From: Stomoxys calcitrans
Lineage: Eukaryota > Arthropoda > Insecta > Diptera > Muscidae
Direction of reading: 5' to 3'
Assembly (NCBI RefSeq): GCF_963082655.1
Contig: NC_081554.1
Span: 123,211,953 to 123,275,952 of the forward strand
DNA: 64,000 bases
Part shown: positions 32,135-61,330 of the stretch, piece by piece
Position numbering within the stretch: the first letter of the stretch is position 1
Layout of the letters: each line of letters opens with the position of its first letter
Translations under genes and position numbers: made by a program
Notes under the pieces: model-generated
The model's input: the letters and a program-made list of their open reading frames with translations, nothing else
Database searches by the model: none
What the model was told of the DNA's origin: nothing

Positions 32135-32555
32135 GACAAGGCTACAAGAGGAGCCATTCGCCGTATCTGTGATATCTGAGCCACTGAACAGGCATCAAAA
32201 TTTACCGTGCACGAAGCTATGAATGTCATCCGTGGCGCCAAGTCGCGCATAGCGCTGGTCCTAGAGGGAATCTCTACACTGATGCTGAAGAATCTGGATG
32301 TGCCTGGAGTCAATTACCTTACAACTGTCCGCAGCCTGTCTGACACTATTATAGTACCTGTTGTTCGAAAGATGGACAGTACATATCCCACTATTTAAAC
32401 CTGGAAAGGACAAGGAGAAAGGGGAAGACGTACAGACCGATCTCCCTTCTCTCATCAGTGGCCAAGACGAGTGAGGTACTACTCCTCCCGATCCTCCCGT
32501 TGGACAATTTCCATTCGCCGATCATCAGCATGCGTTTCGAAGGCTGCATTGAGGT
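32135..32555 (+). pseudogene. Jockey-like RT fragment, decayed
   Basis: The + strand encodes a broken start of a Jockey-type reverse transcriptase: the GAIRRI-like beginning, GISTLMLKNLDVPGVNYLTT, KPGK and YRPISLLSSVAKT, with frame changes between pieces. It is a diverged relative of the better copy at 44033-44468. Neither end has the rest of the element. Confidence 0.7.
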
Positions 32556-32559
32556 AAAA

Positions 32560-32984
32560 TTAAAACATCATTTGGCGAGTTTTTTGTACCTGAACACTGG
32601 CGGCCTTGAGTCTTCATTAAAAGTAAACAAAAATTAAACAAATTTAATAATTACCAATGAACAATATTTTTATTTTTTACTTACCTATGAATTTTTGATC
32701 CATTTTTGTGTTAGCTGTTGTGTTTTCATGTAACAGTTGCTTTTCGTAAAACAGCTGAGCTTAACAAAACATCTGTTCAAAATTACAAATTTTCGGGTTC
32801 TCTATTTTTAAAATGTACCAAAATTTGCTATTTCTGGCAAATAAAGTACGCGAACGACTTTCATTTGTGCACATATTTGAGTTCCCGAAGACAGCTTTTG
32901 TTTTTCCATGCATATAGTATAACAGTATTGATGAAAATAAGGGTATATGCATAACATATTTACCCAGGTAGTGTACCGCAAACC
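32560..32984. other. Intergenic, nothing recognised
   Basis: AT-rich. Short open frames on both strands overlap one another and have no recognisable content. Confidence 0.35.
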
Positions 32985-33858
32985 GATCGCTGCGTCAGTA
33001 ATCCGGCCCCGGAAAACTATAAGAATCACTCTGAGAAACAAAGGAATGGACAAAGCGTGCGCAGAGAGTGTGCGTACGTGAGCAGAGAATATGTGAGAAA
33101 AAAGATAACAACAAAGAGAATGCAAACAAAAATCTGACATTTTAAGGCTTTATCACACTACATGTTATTGTCTTATGAAATGTCACTTTTTATATATCAG
33201 CGGCATTTCATTATGTGTGTCAAAATTGCCAATTCACATACAATTCATCATTTTTGCTATCACTCTAGTATGTTATTTTTGTATGACATAACATAAAAAT
33301 GTGAGCAAAAGCCCAGTTTTAATGGCTAAAAATTATTAAACTTGTGAAAACAATTTAATCTTACAACAATAATAGCAGAGTTCCTTGATGTTTCGTCAGA
33401 AGGAATAAAGCACCGCTCTAATCGAAAAAAATAACAGTGCTATTTTGAAAGGTGATTTTCATGTGTTATTTTCATTCGTATCACACTATGTGTGAAACTT
33501 TAAAGGCCAAAACAGAATGAACTCATTTAGCTTTGGTTTTGAGCGTCGCGTTGCAAAAATGCAATTCTGCACACAGTTCCACAAAAGTAACGCGGAGAGT
33601 TAAAAAATGTTGAATTTTGACGCTTGAAACTGAGCGTCATTCTGTATTGCCACACTTGAAGTGGTGTTTTTGGTTGTCAAAGTTAAAAATTGTTTAACTC
33701 TTGTGAGTTGCTTTTTTTACATTTGTTTTGCAGAATTGTATTTTTCAACGCGACGCTCCTCAACGTTCATTCTGTAGTGTGATGGCCCCTTCAATATTGT
33801 CAAATCTGTCCAGCTGTTAACAGCTGTTCACGTGAGATCACTTTATTAAATTCGCCTG
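32985..33858. repeat. Repeat family F3, copy 3, interrupted by a MITE
   Basis: F3 sequence runs to about 33149 (ACAAAAATCTGACATTT) and resumes at about 33795 (ATTGTCAAATCTGTCCAGCTG) up to AAATTCGCCTG. In copy 1 these parts are contiguous (ATCTGGCATCTTAATACCGTCAAACC). Confidence 0.6.
33150..33794. mobile_element. MITE-like element inside F3 copy 3
   Basis: The left end TTAAGGCTTTATCACACTAC pairs with the right end CTGTAGTGTGATGGCCCCTT (imperfect terminal inverted repeats of about 20 bp). It is non-coding, about 645 bp. An inner segment (TTGAGCGTCGCGTTGCAAAAATG) resembles stretches near 34320 and 58150. Confidence 0.6.
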
Positions 33859-33944
33859 ATTTTGACAGCTAGTGACTACACTTGACAGATATTGAAAAAT
33901 ATATTCTGTTCAAAATAAAGTTTGAAAAAGAGAAGATCTTATAG

Positions 33945-35125
33945 GCTTTTCATACGGCACATCATGATCGTACTCATCTTGTGTTCGATGTTGATTCGAG
34001 CTTTTGCTAAAAACGGTACATCGATTTTTCTTTTCTTAATCGATGCAACTTTGCAAACAAATATCAAAAAATCAACTCCCATGGCAGCTGGTTTCCGACC
34101 CGATGGAGTTATTCATCGCAAGACCGCCACCTCAGTGTATAACACACTGCTACAACAACAACAAATCAACTCACAAAAGTTAAGCAATTTCTAACTTTGA
34201 CGACTAAAAACAATACGTCACGTGTGGCAGCACAGAATTTCGCTCGCTTTCAAGCGTCAAAGTTGAAATTTTTACTTTATGGCGTTGTTTTTGTGGGATT
34301 TGTGTGAAGAGTTGCATTTTTGCAATGCAACACTCAAAAACAAAGCTCAACGCGCTAATTCTTACCTCGCATCCCGATGTGCCATGTAAAGTCCCCAAAA
34401 GTAAAGAAAAAATCGATGTACCGGTTTTGACAAAATCAAATCGTAATGTTATCAAAACGTACATACCAAGCAAGATTCAATATATTCTTTTACAGGTAGT
34501 GGCAGTTGCCCAACAACAAAATATTGAGTGCACTGTCTGTATAAATCAGTGATTAGTGCAACTCTGATCGCGCCATTTTTTCGTTATTTGGTAGTGGTAG
34601 TGTAGTGTAGGTAGTGTACCGTTAACAGCTGAGTACAATATTTTCTCGCGAAGTCCACTATCTGTCAACGAGTTTGGGTTGTGTGTGTGTATTATAGTTA
34701 GGAACCATGATACACACAAACAACAAAAAATTGCGCGAACTAGTAACATACACAAAATCAGAGTTGCATTAATCACTGATTTGCACAGATAATACACTCA
34801 ATATTTTGTTGTTGGACAACTGCCTCTACCTGTTAATGAATATATCTTGGGTACTAGCAGTTGCACAACAATCAAATTTTGAGTGGACTATCCGTCAACA
34901 TCAGTGATAAACGCAGCGCTGATTTAGTGTTTATTACTAGTCCGCGTCATTTTTCGTTGTTGTGTGTTTGGTTCTGAACTATAATGCACACACCCAATCA
35001 AAACTCATTGACAGATAGTGCTTTTCGTGAGGAAAAATTATACTCAGCTGTTGCTGTATTGTACCTGTTCATTATGTCATGGTACATATGATGAGTATGA
35101 TCATGATGTGCCATATAAACAGCAT
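33945..35125. mobile_element. Inverted-repeat (MITE-like) element, about 1.2 kb
   Basis: GGCACATCATGATCGTACTC at about 33957 pairs with its inverted match (GATCATGATGTGCC) at about 35098-35112, giving terminal inverted repeats of nearly 30 bp. It contains an F2 copy (about 34605-34835) and several inverted copies of the phrase CAACAAAATATTGAGTG. It has no transposase. Confidence 0.55.
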
Positions 35126-52325
<17,200 letters not shown>

Positions 52326-53870
52326 GCATAGAGAATGAAGAAACGAAAGGCTGCACAATTTACAAAAACAAAAAAAAAAAACAACAAGAAACTCTTAACA
52401 GATATAAAATCAAAAAATACCAGCAACATTTTGCTCTATTTTGTATATGATATGAGATAAAGAGTACATAAGTATTTTGTACATTGCTACTTTTGGTATT
52501 TAATTTAAATTATGGATTGCATGTGGTTTAACCTATTGATAGCAGAAAATCTTTGTGAGCTCACAAAAACAAACGAACTTGAAAATACACAATATTACAT
52601 ATGTATGTTCATATGTATTTACTCATTGTTTAAATGCAAATTAATTCTTTAGTTGTAGTGAGGACTGTAATTTAAAAAAACAAAATCATTGAATTTATAT
52701 ACCACGAACTTTAAGGGTTCGACACTTTAATTATACATTTCTTTGTTATTTAATATTTAAACAAAAAATTCACACATACACACAAAAGCACATAACGTAT
52801 CTAATAAACAATGGGGATTACACCAAGGGGTGCTTTTTGTTTGGGATAGAGCTAAGAATAAAGCAAAAATGTCATAATTTTGAATTGAAATGTGCTCCTA
52901 TTTAACTGAAAGTTTGTATGGCTTTGATGGTGAAATGATGACTGATTTGTAATTACCCTAGGCGATGCAGAATCTTGACATTTACAAAGATTTAATGCAT
53001 TGTAATAATTATGCGTGAATTATTTGCACTCTCGAAACTGATAATGTTTGGGGTTGGAAATAATCCAGCACCAAAGTAAAATATTCTCATTCATTTTTTG
53101 TCATATTAATATTTAAATAAATGACAATTTCAGTGTGAATTTATGAATTGCTTAGTGTAAAACGATCCATTCAAAAAAAAAAAAAAAACATGCCCTGTAC
53201 ATATGTATGTATATCATTGTATTGTTCTTTTCGATATTTTTAATAAAGAAACAGTAACAAAAAATTTACGATTAATATCACAAATTTATATTGCCAAAGT
53301 ACTCCACAACAACCCAACCCCCCGAAGTTATGAGAACAACATTTGTATGTGTATTGATTGCTTTATTAATTCTCAATTATTAAACAGCATTAATAGAATC
53401 CTTTTGCTATCACTAATATATACAAGTTTTTTGTTTGTAAAACAGTATTTTTTTACACAACTATCCTTCATTAAATAAGGAATAAAGTAAATGATATGTT
53501 ATTTTGAAAGCATAGAAAACAATAAATCAAAGCTTATACACATGGAAAAATGAGGAAAATTTCAACATTGTACTGTATGTGAATAACTTATGTGTGTGTT
53601 TCCCTTAATAAAAACATTATATAATAATTATAATTGAAAAGTTCTCAATGAGTTTCCTTTAAGTTTTAAGATACCAACATAGGATTGTGGCCCATTTCGA
53701 CATTGTATTGGCATCCCATCGAAAAATATTATAAAGTCATCAAGTTATGTCCATCCGTTTGTTAGTCGTGGCGTGTTTTCATATCGCTCCTCGAAGAAAA
53801 ATATCCGTATCTTGGAATAGGTACCTATTATGAAAAATTTGAAAGCCTTTCAGGAGTAAGCTCAAAAAGG
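52326..53870. other. LCMT1 3' flank, no further gene recognised
   Basis: AT-rich, with several AATAAA signals and A runs. A 91-codon frame at 53203-53478 is low-complexity and not supported. 53690-53830 contains eroded repeat phrases (ATGTCCATCCGTTTGTTAG). Confidence 0.45.
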
Positions 53871-54147
53871 ACTTCAAAGAACCAACAGCTGCGGTGGTGG
53901 CGTCAGACCGAAGCATGTTGTCCGCCCCACCTATAGGTGTGAGTGCCTTGACACCTGTAGTCGAGAGTAATGCTTCAAGCGTATAACCAGTCGTCAGACT
54001 AACAATTGGGAAAGAACCAGTTGGATGCGCAGTTCGTTTCCAACGATTAAGTAAAGGTGCTGTTTCCGATTCATATTCAGTGTCAATGAAACAGTCAGAA
54101 CAACCAGAAATGCGGAGTATGTACCGGCAATCGGGCGAAAGTGCAGG

Positions 54148-54615
54148 ATGCTGGAACTGACATTCCAGGCACTTTTACGGAAACTGGGAAGAGAATCAGA
54201 TAATACTGCTAAAATGCTGAACAAGAGCTCCCCGTTTTTAGGTAAACGGGGAAGACAAAGCCAGCCCCCCGTTATGGAGACTCCAGACAGTGTCCTGCGG
54301 AGGGAGACAAAGTCGGAACATAAACGAAGAAAGAGCGCAAGGCCCCTGAGTCTCCATGGAGGACTGTTACCTCGAAAAAAAATGCCACTGCCCTCACGAA
54401 AGGGGAAGATGGTCGATGAGAAAGGTAAGGAGCCGTCATCTTACGCCAGAGTGGCGAGGAAGCACAACAGAGATGGGATGACTTATTTAGTCATCGATAT
54501 CGGCAGTGCATCCGGTAAGATTCCACCGGATCATCGGTCCCAAGTGGAGAATCTGGTAAACGAACGGGTTTTCGAATATTTGTTGAACTTTAAAAATTAT
54601 GAGCTGCGAGTATAG
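54148..54615 (+). pseudogene. ORF1 (gag-like) fragment of the + strand LOA-like element
   Basis: 155 codons, strongly basic (KSEHKRRKSARPLSLHGG, LPRKKMPLPSRKGKM), then SYARVARKHNRDGMTYLVID, similar in character to ORF1 proteins of I/LOA-type elements. The frame breaks at 54615 and related sequence continues in another frame (54753-54986, VVGIDQVSVTSLAKTEGMA). No Cys knuckle is seen in what remains. Confidence 0.55.
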
Positions 54616-54914
54616 GCATCAGAATCAGCAGAATGTATTGATACTGCCAAAAAGCTCGTTGGAAGAAGTAGTAAGAGTGACGGCGGCAAATTCGCAACGT
54701 TACGTACGATGGAAGACTTCAACAAGCAAAAGCAAGATTTTGTCGTGCAGAAATGGGAGGACTTCTACAGGGAGGAGAAGGAACTCTCCTCGTGGTGGGC
54801 ATTGATCAAGTATCCGTGACAAGTTTGGCTAAGACTGAAGGCATGGCGCGCTACGGTACCAATGCCATTTTTTCAAGATTGGGAAGGTTAGGATGGGCAA
54901 ATATCCTCATATTG

Positions 54915-55740
54915 AACTACCAGGCAGTGCAGCGGCAATATACTCAATACCGCACAACGAACAGGGGGCAGACGACGAGACAATAACCGACGCTCTCATT
55001 GGGAATTCCAGAAAAAGCAAAGATAATAATATAAAAACATCAGGGAGTGCAGGGACGAGAGACTCAACACAATCTAACGAACAGGAAGCCGAAGATGGAA
55101 CCATCAGTGATTTTCTCAAGATTCGGAAGAATAGGATAGATAAAGATCCTAATATTGAGACGTCAGGCAGTGCAGTGACAAGAAACTCAATGCAGCCGAC
55201 TATGAGACCATCACCTACTCTCAAGAAGCCCAAAGCTCAAGATTTGGAAGACTAGGACAGGAAAATATCCTCATATTAGAATATCAGGCAGAGCAGGGAC
55301 GGAAACATCAGGGAGTGCAGGGACGAGAGACTCAACACAGTCTAACGAACAGGGAACCGACGATGGAACCATCAGTGATTTTCTCAAGATTCGGAAGAAT
55401 AGGATAGATATAGATCCTAATATTGAGAAGTCAGGCCGTGCAGTGACAAGATACTCAATGCAGCCGACTATGAGACCATCACCTACTCCCAAGAAACCCA
55501 AAGCTCAAGATTTGGAAGACTAGGACAGGAAAAGATCCTAATATTAGAATATTAGGCAGAGCAGGGACGGAAAACTGAACAGGGACTCGACGATGGAACC
55601 ATTACAGGCTGTTTCAAGATTCGGAAGACTAGGATTAGAACATATTAGAATATTAGAACAACAGTGCAGGGACAGGAAACTCAAAGCAGTCTGAAGAACA
55701 AGAACCAGACGATGAGACCATCGCCTACTCCCAATATGAT
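54915..55740 (+). repeat. Tandem repeat of 120-123 bp (about 41 codons)
   Basis: CAGGCAGTGCAG/CAGGGAGTGCAG begins units at 54921, 55041, 55164 and 55285. A 268-bp block is then repeated (55037 and 55305). In 54893-55255 three units stay in one frame, each starting P/T-SGSA-x-TR-like and containing NEQ..DD/EDGTI. Later units have lost the frame. Confidence 0.7.
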
Positions 55741-55811
55741 CATTTAATGGTAATTGAGGTTATAAAGACAAAGAGAAAATCAGTAAGGGCAAGGTTTATA
55801 TTATTTAATCC

Positions 55812-56934
55812 ACACAGAAAGAAAAATGTTCATGATATTAATGCTTTTGTCATAACATTTATGAACAAAATGTTTAAATACGTCCTAATGAAACTTTTCA
55901 TAACATATATGAAACACGTTTCATAAATCTCAATTCAATGAAACATGTCATAATATTTATGAAAATTAAACATAGTTTATGAAAAGTTGTCATAACATTC
56001 ATGAAAAACTTTCATAACATTTATGGTTATTTTTTATAACATTTAAGAAACAATTTCATAAAATGTTTTGATTACATTTATAAAAAAGAAAAATTAAATC
56101 AGAAGCCTGGATATTTAGTTAAATCCATTGAAATAAAATGTAGGCATAAATCTAGGTACTGTATTGTTGTTGTTGCAGTCACACTTGCATGTGGAAGGGG
56201 ATAGCGACTCTTGATCAGCCTCAGGGAAGGCTGGATCGTTCCGATACACACAACCGACACTGTACACGAACACAAGTGTTCCACAATTGAAAAAAATATT
56301 GCTTCACGGTTACTTTTTTCAGTAAATTTTGATGGTCCATCAATGGCTTCACTTTGCAAACTATGGACAAACAAACACAATATTATCGGTACTATTTCTT
56401 TCTTTAACTTCACTGTCAAGTTAAAAACACCCAATAGCTGTGCATGTTGTCATGTTGTGCATTGTTGTAATGTAAAGCCTACATACATATAGGTATGCGT
56501 TTGTGTGTTATTTTATTTTTTCTTTTCTACACAACGAAAGCATGTGTGTAAAAATGGACAACAAACAAACAAACGAGAAATAGTGACAAAATGCTGAACC
56601 TGTTCCAAGTATACATTAAGTTGTTTACTTGAACTTGACTTGGAAATTCCCCCATCAAATTTTCATAAATAAGACAATTTTCATTGTATAACTACGTGGA
56701 TATATTTCAATTAAATAATTTTCATTTTTATGATAATAATTATTAATATTATGAAAATGTTCTTTACGTGTATGAAACAATATTTCATAAATAAAAGAAT
56801 TTTTTTCATAAACGATCATATTCATACATTCTCTTGCATTAAGAATTTTCATAATATTTATGAACAAAAGGTTATGAATTACATCATCACAATTATGAAG
56901 GATCATTACATTTATGAAGGAAAATTCTCTCTGT
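55812..56934. mobile_element. Foldback element rich in TCATAA/TTTATGA palindromes
   Basis: The ends CACAGAAAGAAAAATGTTCAT and ATGAAGGAAAATTCTCTCTGTG are imperfect inverted repeats. Both flanks are built from many copies of CATAA(N)TTTATGA, so long stems can fold. The middle (56100-56640) is unrelated unique sequence. It sits just before the endonuclease start of the LOA-like element. Confidence 0.65.
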
Positions 56935-56936
56935 GC

Positions 56937-57530
56937 AGGAGCCATGGATGACGCGGAACAAAGTTTCTGGACTGAACCGTATCAACTACCAATTATTCTA
57001 TGCTAACATAGGTACTCGGTCTAGGGCCTGCGTTGTTTATCATAAAAATGTTAGTTATATATTATCCCCAGAGTTGTCAACTTCGGATGCAACAGTGATG
57101 AGACAGTGAGAAGGCGGAGCATACCTGGCATCACATTATCTGCCTTTCGACACCGCTCCCACGTTGGAGCTGCAATTGCTGGTGAGGAAAGCAAAACAGT
57201 CTGGAAATGAGGTACTAATAGGGTGCGATGCGAACGAACGAAATGTGATGAGACTTTTCTGAAAACCAACTGGCCAAACTTCGGAAGACTACTCAGAAGA
57301 AGACTTGGGCAAGATAATTTAGATTGTCCAGGCATAGAAGACATTAACGACAATGTCAAAAGGAATACGACTGCACTACTAGAGGAGCCTTTCGAAAAAC
57401 CCTGGATGACCGGGGAGATTCGCAACATTGGGGAAGAGGTCCCCAGACTTTATAACAGAGCTCGTCGTAAAAAAGCGGAGGTTTACTACTGGGAAGCTTC
57501 TGGGAGCTTTTCTGCGAACTGGTCGATAAA
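56937..57530 (+). pseudogene. LOA-like endonuclease and linker, + strand
   Basis: It reads QEPWMTRNKVSGLNRINYQL, then ELSTSDATVMRQ (stop), FDTAPTLELQLLVRKAKQSG, GCDANE, and in 57223-57543 TNWPNFGRLLRRRLGQDNLD and TGEIRNIGEEVPRLYNRARR. It matches the - strand copies at 50-51 kb and is dead through stops and an internal gap. Confidence 0.7.
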
Positions 57531-57540
57531 GATAATTAAT

Positions 57541-57875
57541 TAATAATTGCAAATACAAATTTTGCCCATGAACATCCACTAAGGAAATGGGGCGAACTTC
57601 TCACATATCAATGAGTGCAGTCCGATTCAAGTTTTAAGCTCAATGATAAGGGGCCTCGTTTTTAGCCGAGTCCGAACAGCGTGCCCCAGTCCGACATCTC
57701 TTTGGAGAGAAGTTTTTCATGGGCAACATTTATGAGGTACTATGTCATAAATGTTGCCCGCATAAGAAGGGGAAAACCACAGCTGAAAATTTTTTCTGAT
57801 GGTCTCGCCAGGATTCGAACCCAGGCGCTCGGCGTCATAGGCGGGCATGCTAACCTCTGCGCTACGGTGGCATCC
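57541..57875 (-). mobile_element. tRNA-derived SINE with 8-bp target duplication
   Basis: TAATTAAT flanks it (57533-57540 and 57876-57883). On the - strand the 5' end has a tRNA-like head: A box TAGCGCAGAGGTTAGCATG (57846-57864) and B box TGGGTTCGAATCC (57811-57823). The 5' GCCACCG has no matching 3' arm, so it is not a working tRNA gene. The body ends with CATGGGCAAAATTTG, shared with 36292-36345. Confidence 0.85.
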
Positions 57876-57920
57876 TAATTAATATTTAGAGCACACAACA
57901 ATCCGAATACTAGTTTAGGT

Positions 57921-57999
57921 TGTTGTTTAACACTGAGGCGGCAGCCTTTGCCGATGAACGACTTCATCGGGTCAATCCGGTACGTACAACCGGCTGCCA
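57921..57999 (-). mobile_element. Mini-retroposon (about 80 bp) with 10-bp target duplication
   Basis: TAGTTTAGGT flanks it (57911-57920, 58000-58009) within the LOA-like 3' UTR. On the - strand it begins ATGGCAGCCGG, keeps an open frame MAAGCTYRIDPMKSFIGKG, and ends in AAACAACA. Confidence 0.75.
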
Positions 58000-58339
58000 T
58001 AGTTTAGGTGTATGCCCATTGTGGCATGGGCGGACTAATATCTGCACCTTTTTTTCAGGTTAACCTAACCTAAATTTTTCGACAAAAAAACTAGTTTGCA
58101 CTAACGTTTATGCTATTATCTAAAGGCCAAAACAAAATAAGCGCCTGTTTTTTGAGCTTTGTGTTGAAAAATGCAAATCTGCAAACAAATCCCACAACAC
58201 TCAGTGTTGCCAAATCGAAAAATCATGGTAATAAATCTGAAACTTTTGAACGGACGGAGATATGTACACGAAACTTTGCATAGTCAATGTCGAGGTGTTT
58301 TCCAATAAGTATGCAAGATTTGGGGACTCGAAAGGGTCC

Positions 58340-59075
58340 AGAGGCTGATCCATGATCATTGGTCGCATCTGTAGAGTTCTTTGCGCAGTATCTGTTTTTA
58401 GGCAAACAAAGAATAATGAATTTGGACGGAGGAGGAGCTATATCAAGTTATAGTCCGATTCGGGGCTCAAGAAGCAAAATCGGGAGATCGGTTTATATGG
58501 GAGCTGTATCAAGCTATAAATCGATTCTGATCACATTGCACACGTATGTTGAAGGCCATGGGAGAAGCCGTTGTACAAAATTTGTGCCAAATCGGATGAG
58601 AATTGCGTTCTCTACAGGCTCAAGAAGCCAAGACTCAAGATCGGTTTATATGGAAGCTATATCAGGTTGTGGACCGATTTGGACCATACTTAGCGCAGTT
58701 GTTGGAAGTGGATATAAAAACATTATTTGCAAAATTTCAGTCAAATCGGACGAGAATTGCGCCCTCTAGAGGCTGAAGAAGTCAAGACCTAAGATCGGTT
58801 TATATGGCAGCTATATCAAAACATGGATCGATTTGGCCCATTTACAGTTCCAACCGACCTACACTAATAAGAAGTATTTGTGCAAAATTTCAAGTGGCTA
58901 GCTCTAGTTCTTCAAAAGTTAGCGTGCTTTCGACAGACAGACGGACGGACGGCCAGACGGACGGACATGGCTAGATCGACATAACATGTCACGACGATCA
59001 AGAATATATATACTTTAGATGCATATTTCGAGGTGTTACAAACAGAATGACGAAATTAGTATACCCCTGTTCCTA
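58340..59075. repeat. 153-bp-unit element, second copy (inverted)
   Basis: The reverse-oriented relative of 40119-41896, with GACGGACGGACATGGCTAGATCGACA and ...GACGAAATTAGTATACCCC at its end. The + strand frame 58359-58769 stays open for 136 codons. It contains SVYMGAV and, exactly 51 codons later, SVYMEAI. Confidence 0.7.
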
Positions 59076-59334
59076 CCGAACATAAATTAAATATTTGCAA
59101 TAAAACCAAAAACAAAAAAAATTCAAATTATTTTTTTTTGAAAAATGAAGTGTTACTTTGTGTTGCTATGAAATCGCAACGCATAGAGATATTATCACGA
59201 TTTGTTCACAGTTTATAGATAAAATAGTGCTTTAATAAATGTGCCAATATGTTATAAAAAGCGTTCCAACTGACAAAAATTCATAAAAAAAATTCATAAA
59301 AAAAAACTCATAAAGGAAATGCTATTTTTTCTTC

Positions 59335-61330
59335 TTTCATTTGCGGATATTAATCCGCTCTATGCCACTATGGACATACACCTAAACCAGTAATCGGCTT
59401 CTTGTGCGCTCTAAATACTAATAAAGTAATATCGAAAAAGAAAATCTTACTTAGGAATTTGGTGCTACTAACAAAATCCATAATTTTTCTCCATGCCACT
59501 CCCCTAAGTTGGTTCATGTCTGGTATTGTGTCCCCACCTAAGTCCCGGTGTCTTTTAGCCGCGAAAGCCGGGCAATGACATAGTAAATACACCAACGTCT
59601 CATCATCTTCCCCACATGCACTACACATGCTATCACTTGGCGCTCTGATTTTGCATAAGTGAGCTCGTAGTCCTATGTATCCAGTTATGATTCCAAAAGC
59701 TATACTGATCTCCTTCTTACTTCTCTCTCTCAGTAATAGCCTCGTTCTCTAACGATCCTGTCCGTAAGATGTTCACACTCGACGTCCTCGCGTTAGCACC
59801 ACGTCACCTCACGCATTCCGTGATCGCCCGGATATCTGCCTGCAAGCCTGTATTATGGTCAGGCAGTCTAAAACAGATCTCAGTCCTTGGGTTTGATCCG
59901 TGTAACATGATCTTCCAGATGGCAATACCAGGGTTCCGTCAGTCCAATACTGTGCCGCTGGCATCAGTGTCTCGCACTCGACCACAAGGTTCATCTCAGG
60001 TATCCGATCGAAAACTTTTTCCATTCCTTTCAGGTTTCCTATCGTCGCCTCGATTATACCGCGATGGTATGAGCTGCTCCTATCCCCAATACACTCTCGC
60101 ATCGCCTTAAGTCTCATAGCCACTATGGCTGCCTCACGCTTAATCTATATATCAATGGGTCGGATATCTAGAATAGCCTCCAGTGCTCTAATGGGCGTGG
60201 TCCTCTTCGCTTCGCCTATGCCAAGACAGCATGTTCTCTGAACCTGTTGTATGTTCCGTATGTTGCACTTTTCCTCCATAGCAGTCCACCAAACTACTGA
60301 GGCGTAAGAAAGTATTGGTATAATCACGCTCCTGTAGAGCCAGTGGACTATCCTCTGATTCAAGTCCCATTTCAAGCCTACTGCCCGTCTACATAGTGCC
60401 CAACATCTGTGAGCGTTCTCAGTACGCTCCTGAATGTGACACTTCCAATTCAGTCAATTCAGTTTCCTGTCCAAGATCCATCTGTTCCTTAGCATATGGT
60501 TTATGAAGTCTCTAAGGAAGGAGGAGGGGTCCACCCGGTACTGGTCTAAGGATTGGACCAGTGTGTAGCTCCGCACATTGTTAAAAGCCCCCTCGATGAC
60601 AATGCATACCGCCAGTGTGTATGTTTTGGCATCAAACGATTCTTCTATTTTATGCACAACTTCGTGCAGGGCAGTCTCCACTGACCTTCCCTTGACATAG
60701 GCATGCTGCTGGTACTTGAGCAGTTCGCTGGATGTCTTACTCTTTATCATGGTGTCCACAATACGTTCCTTGATTTTAAGTAGAAAGGACGTAAGGCTTA
60801 TGGGTCTGTAGGCCTTTGGTGTCGCATAACTTGCCTTGCCGGGCTTGGGTATAAACACCACCCTTGCCTCCTGCCGAACTTTCCGAGTATATGCAAGTCC
60901 TAGGCACGCTGTGAAAATTTTGGCCAGATGAGACGCCAGATAGTCTGCCTCTTTCTGTACTTAAATGGATTGAAGCTCCTCAAGGATTCCTTCACCAAAA
61001 ATTCCGTAATTATAAACTTTCGATCAACGTCATTATTCCAAGATTCCGGTGTCTCCGTGAGCCCATTTGTATCCTGTGGAAAATGGGTTTTCATCAAAAG
61101 CCTCAACATGTCTTCCGTTGTCTCTGCTCTCACTCCCATGTCGTCTACTAAAGATTCAGTTTGGACATGTATTTTTGAGAGAAACGTTTTTATCTTGGCG
61201 GCGTCATTAACGCTATCGAACTGTTCGCAGAAAAGCTTCCAGGAGTCACGTTTTGCCGCTCTGGTAATCTTATTGTATTCCTTGAGCCGTGTGTAATATA
61301 CATCCCAATAAACTTCCGCTTTTTTACCGA
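59335..61330 (-). pseudogene. LOA-like element, second - strand copy with internal deletion
   Basis: It has the same content as the 47.6-51.0 kb copy: linker and RT start (60900-61385: RLKEYNKITRAAKRDSW; 60454-60861: YATPKAYRPISLTSFLLKIK and YVKGRSVETALHEVVHKIEE), later RT (60145-60375) and the Cys-rich end (59368-59628: CGEDDETLVYLLCHCPAF). The segment carrying YADD is missing: the NHMLRNR region joins directly to the ILDRKLN region near 60470. Much of RNase H is also lost. Confidence 0.8.

Larger units (their letters stand above)
53870..58075 (+). mobile_element. LOA-like non-LTR element on + strand, decayed and multiply invaded
   Basis: The order along the + strand is ORF1-like frames (53.99-55.26 kb) with 41-codon repeats, a foldback insertion (55812-56934), endonuclease start (QEPWMTRNKVSGLN, from 56937), endonuclease/RT linker (57223-57530), a SINE (57541-57875), then directly the 3' UTR (57884-58075) holding a mini-retroposon. 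RT and RNase H are missing, so a large internal deletion preceded or accompanied the SINE insertion. Confidence 0.7.

Noticed and set aside
53203..53478. 91-codon ORF downstream of LCMT1
   Set aside because: AT-rich, low-complexity and no domain; not distinguishable from chance.
57800..57880. Possible tRNA gene on the minus strand (clear A and B boxes)
   Set aside because: The 5' acceptor arm has no matching 3' arm and the sequence continues into a SINE body with flanking TAATTAAT, so it is a SINE head.
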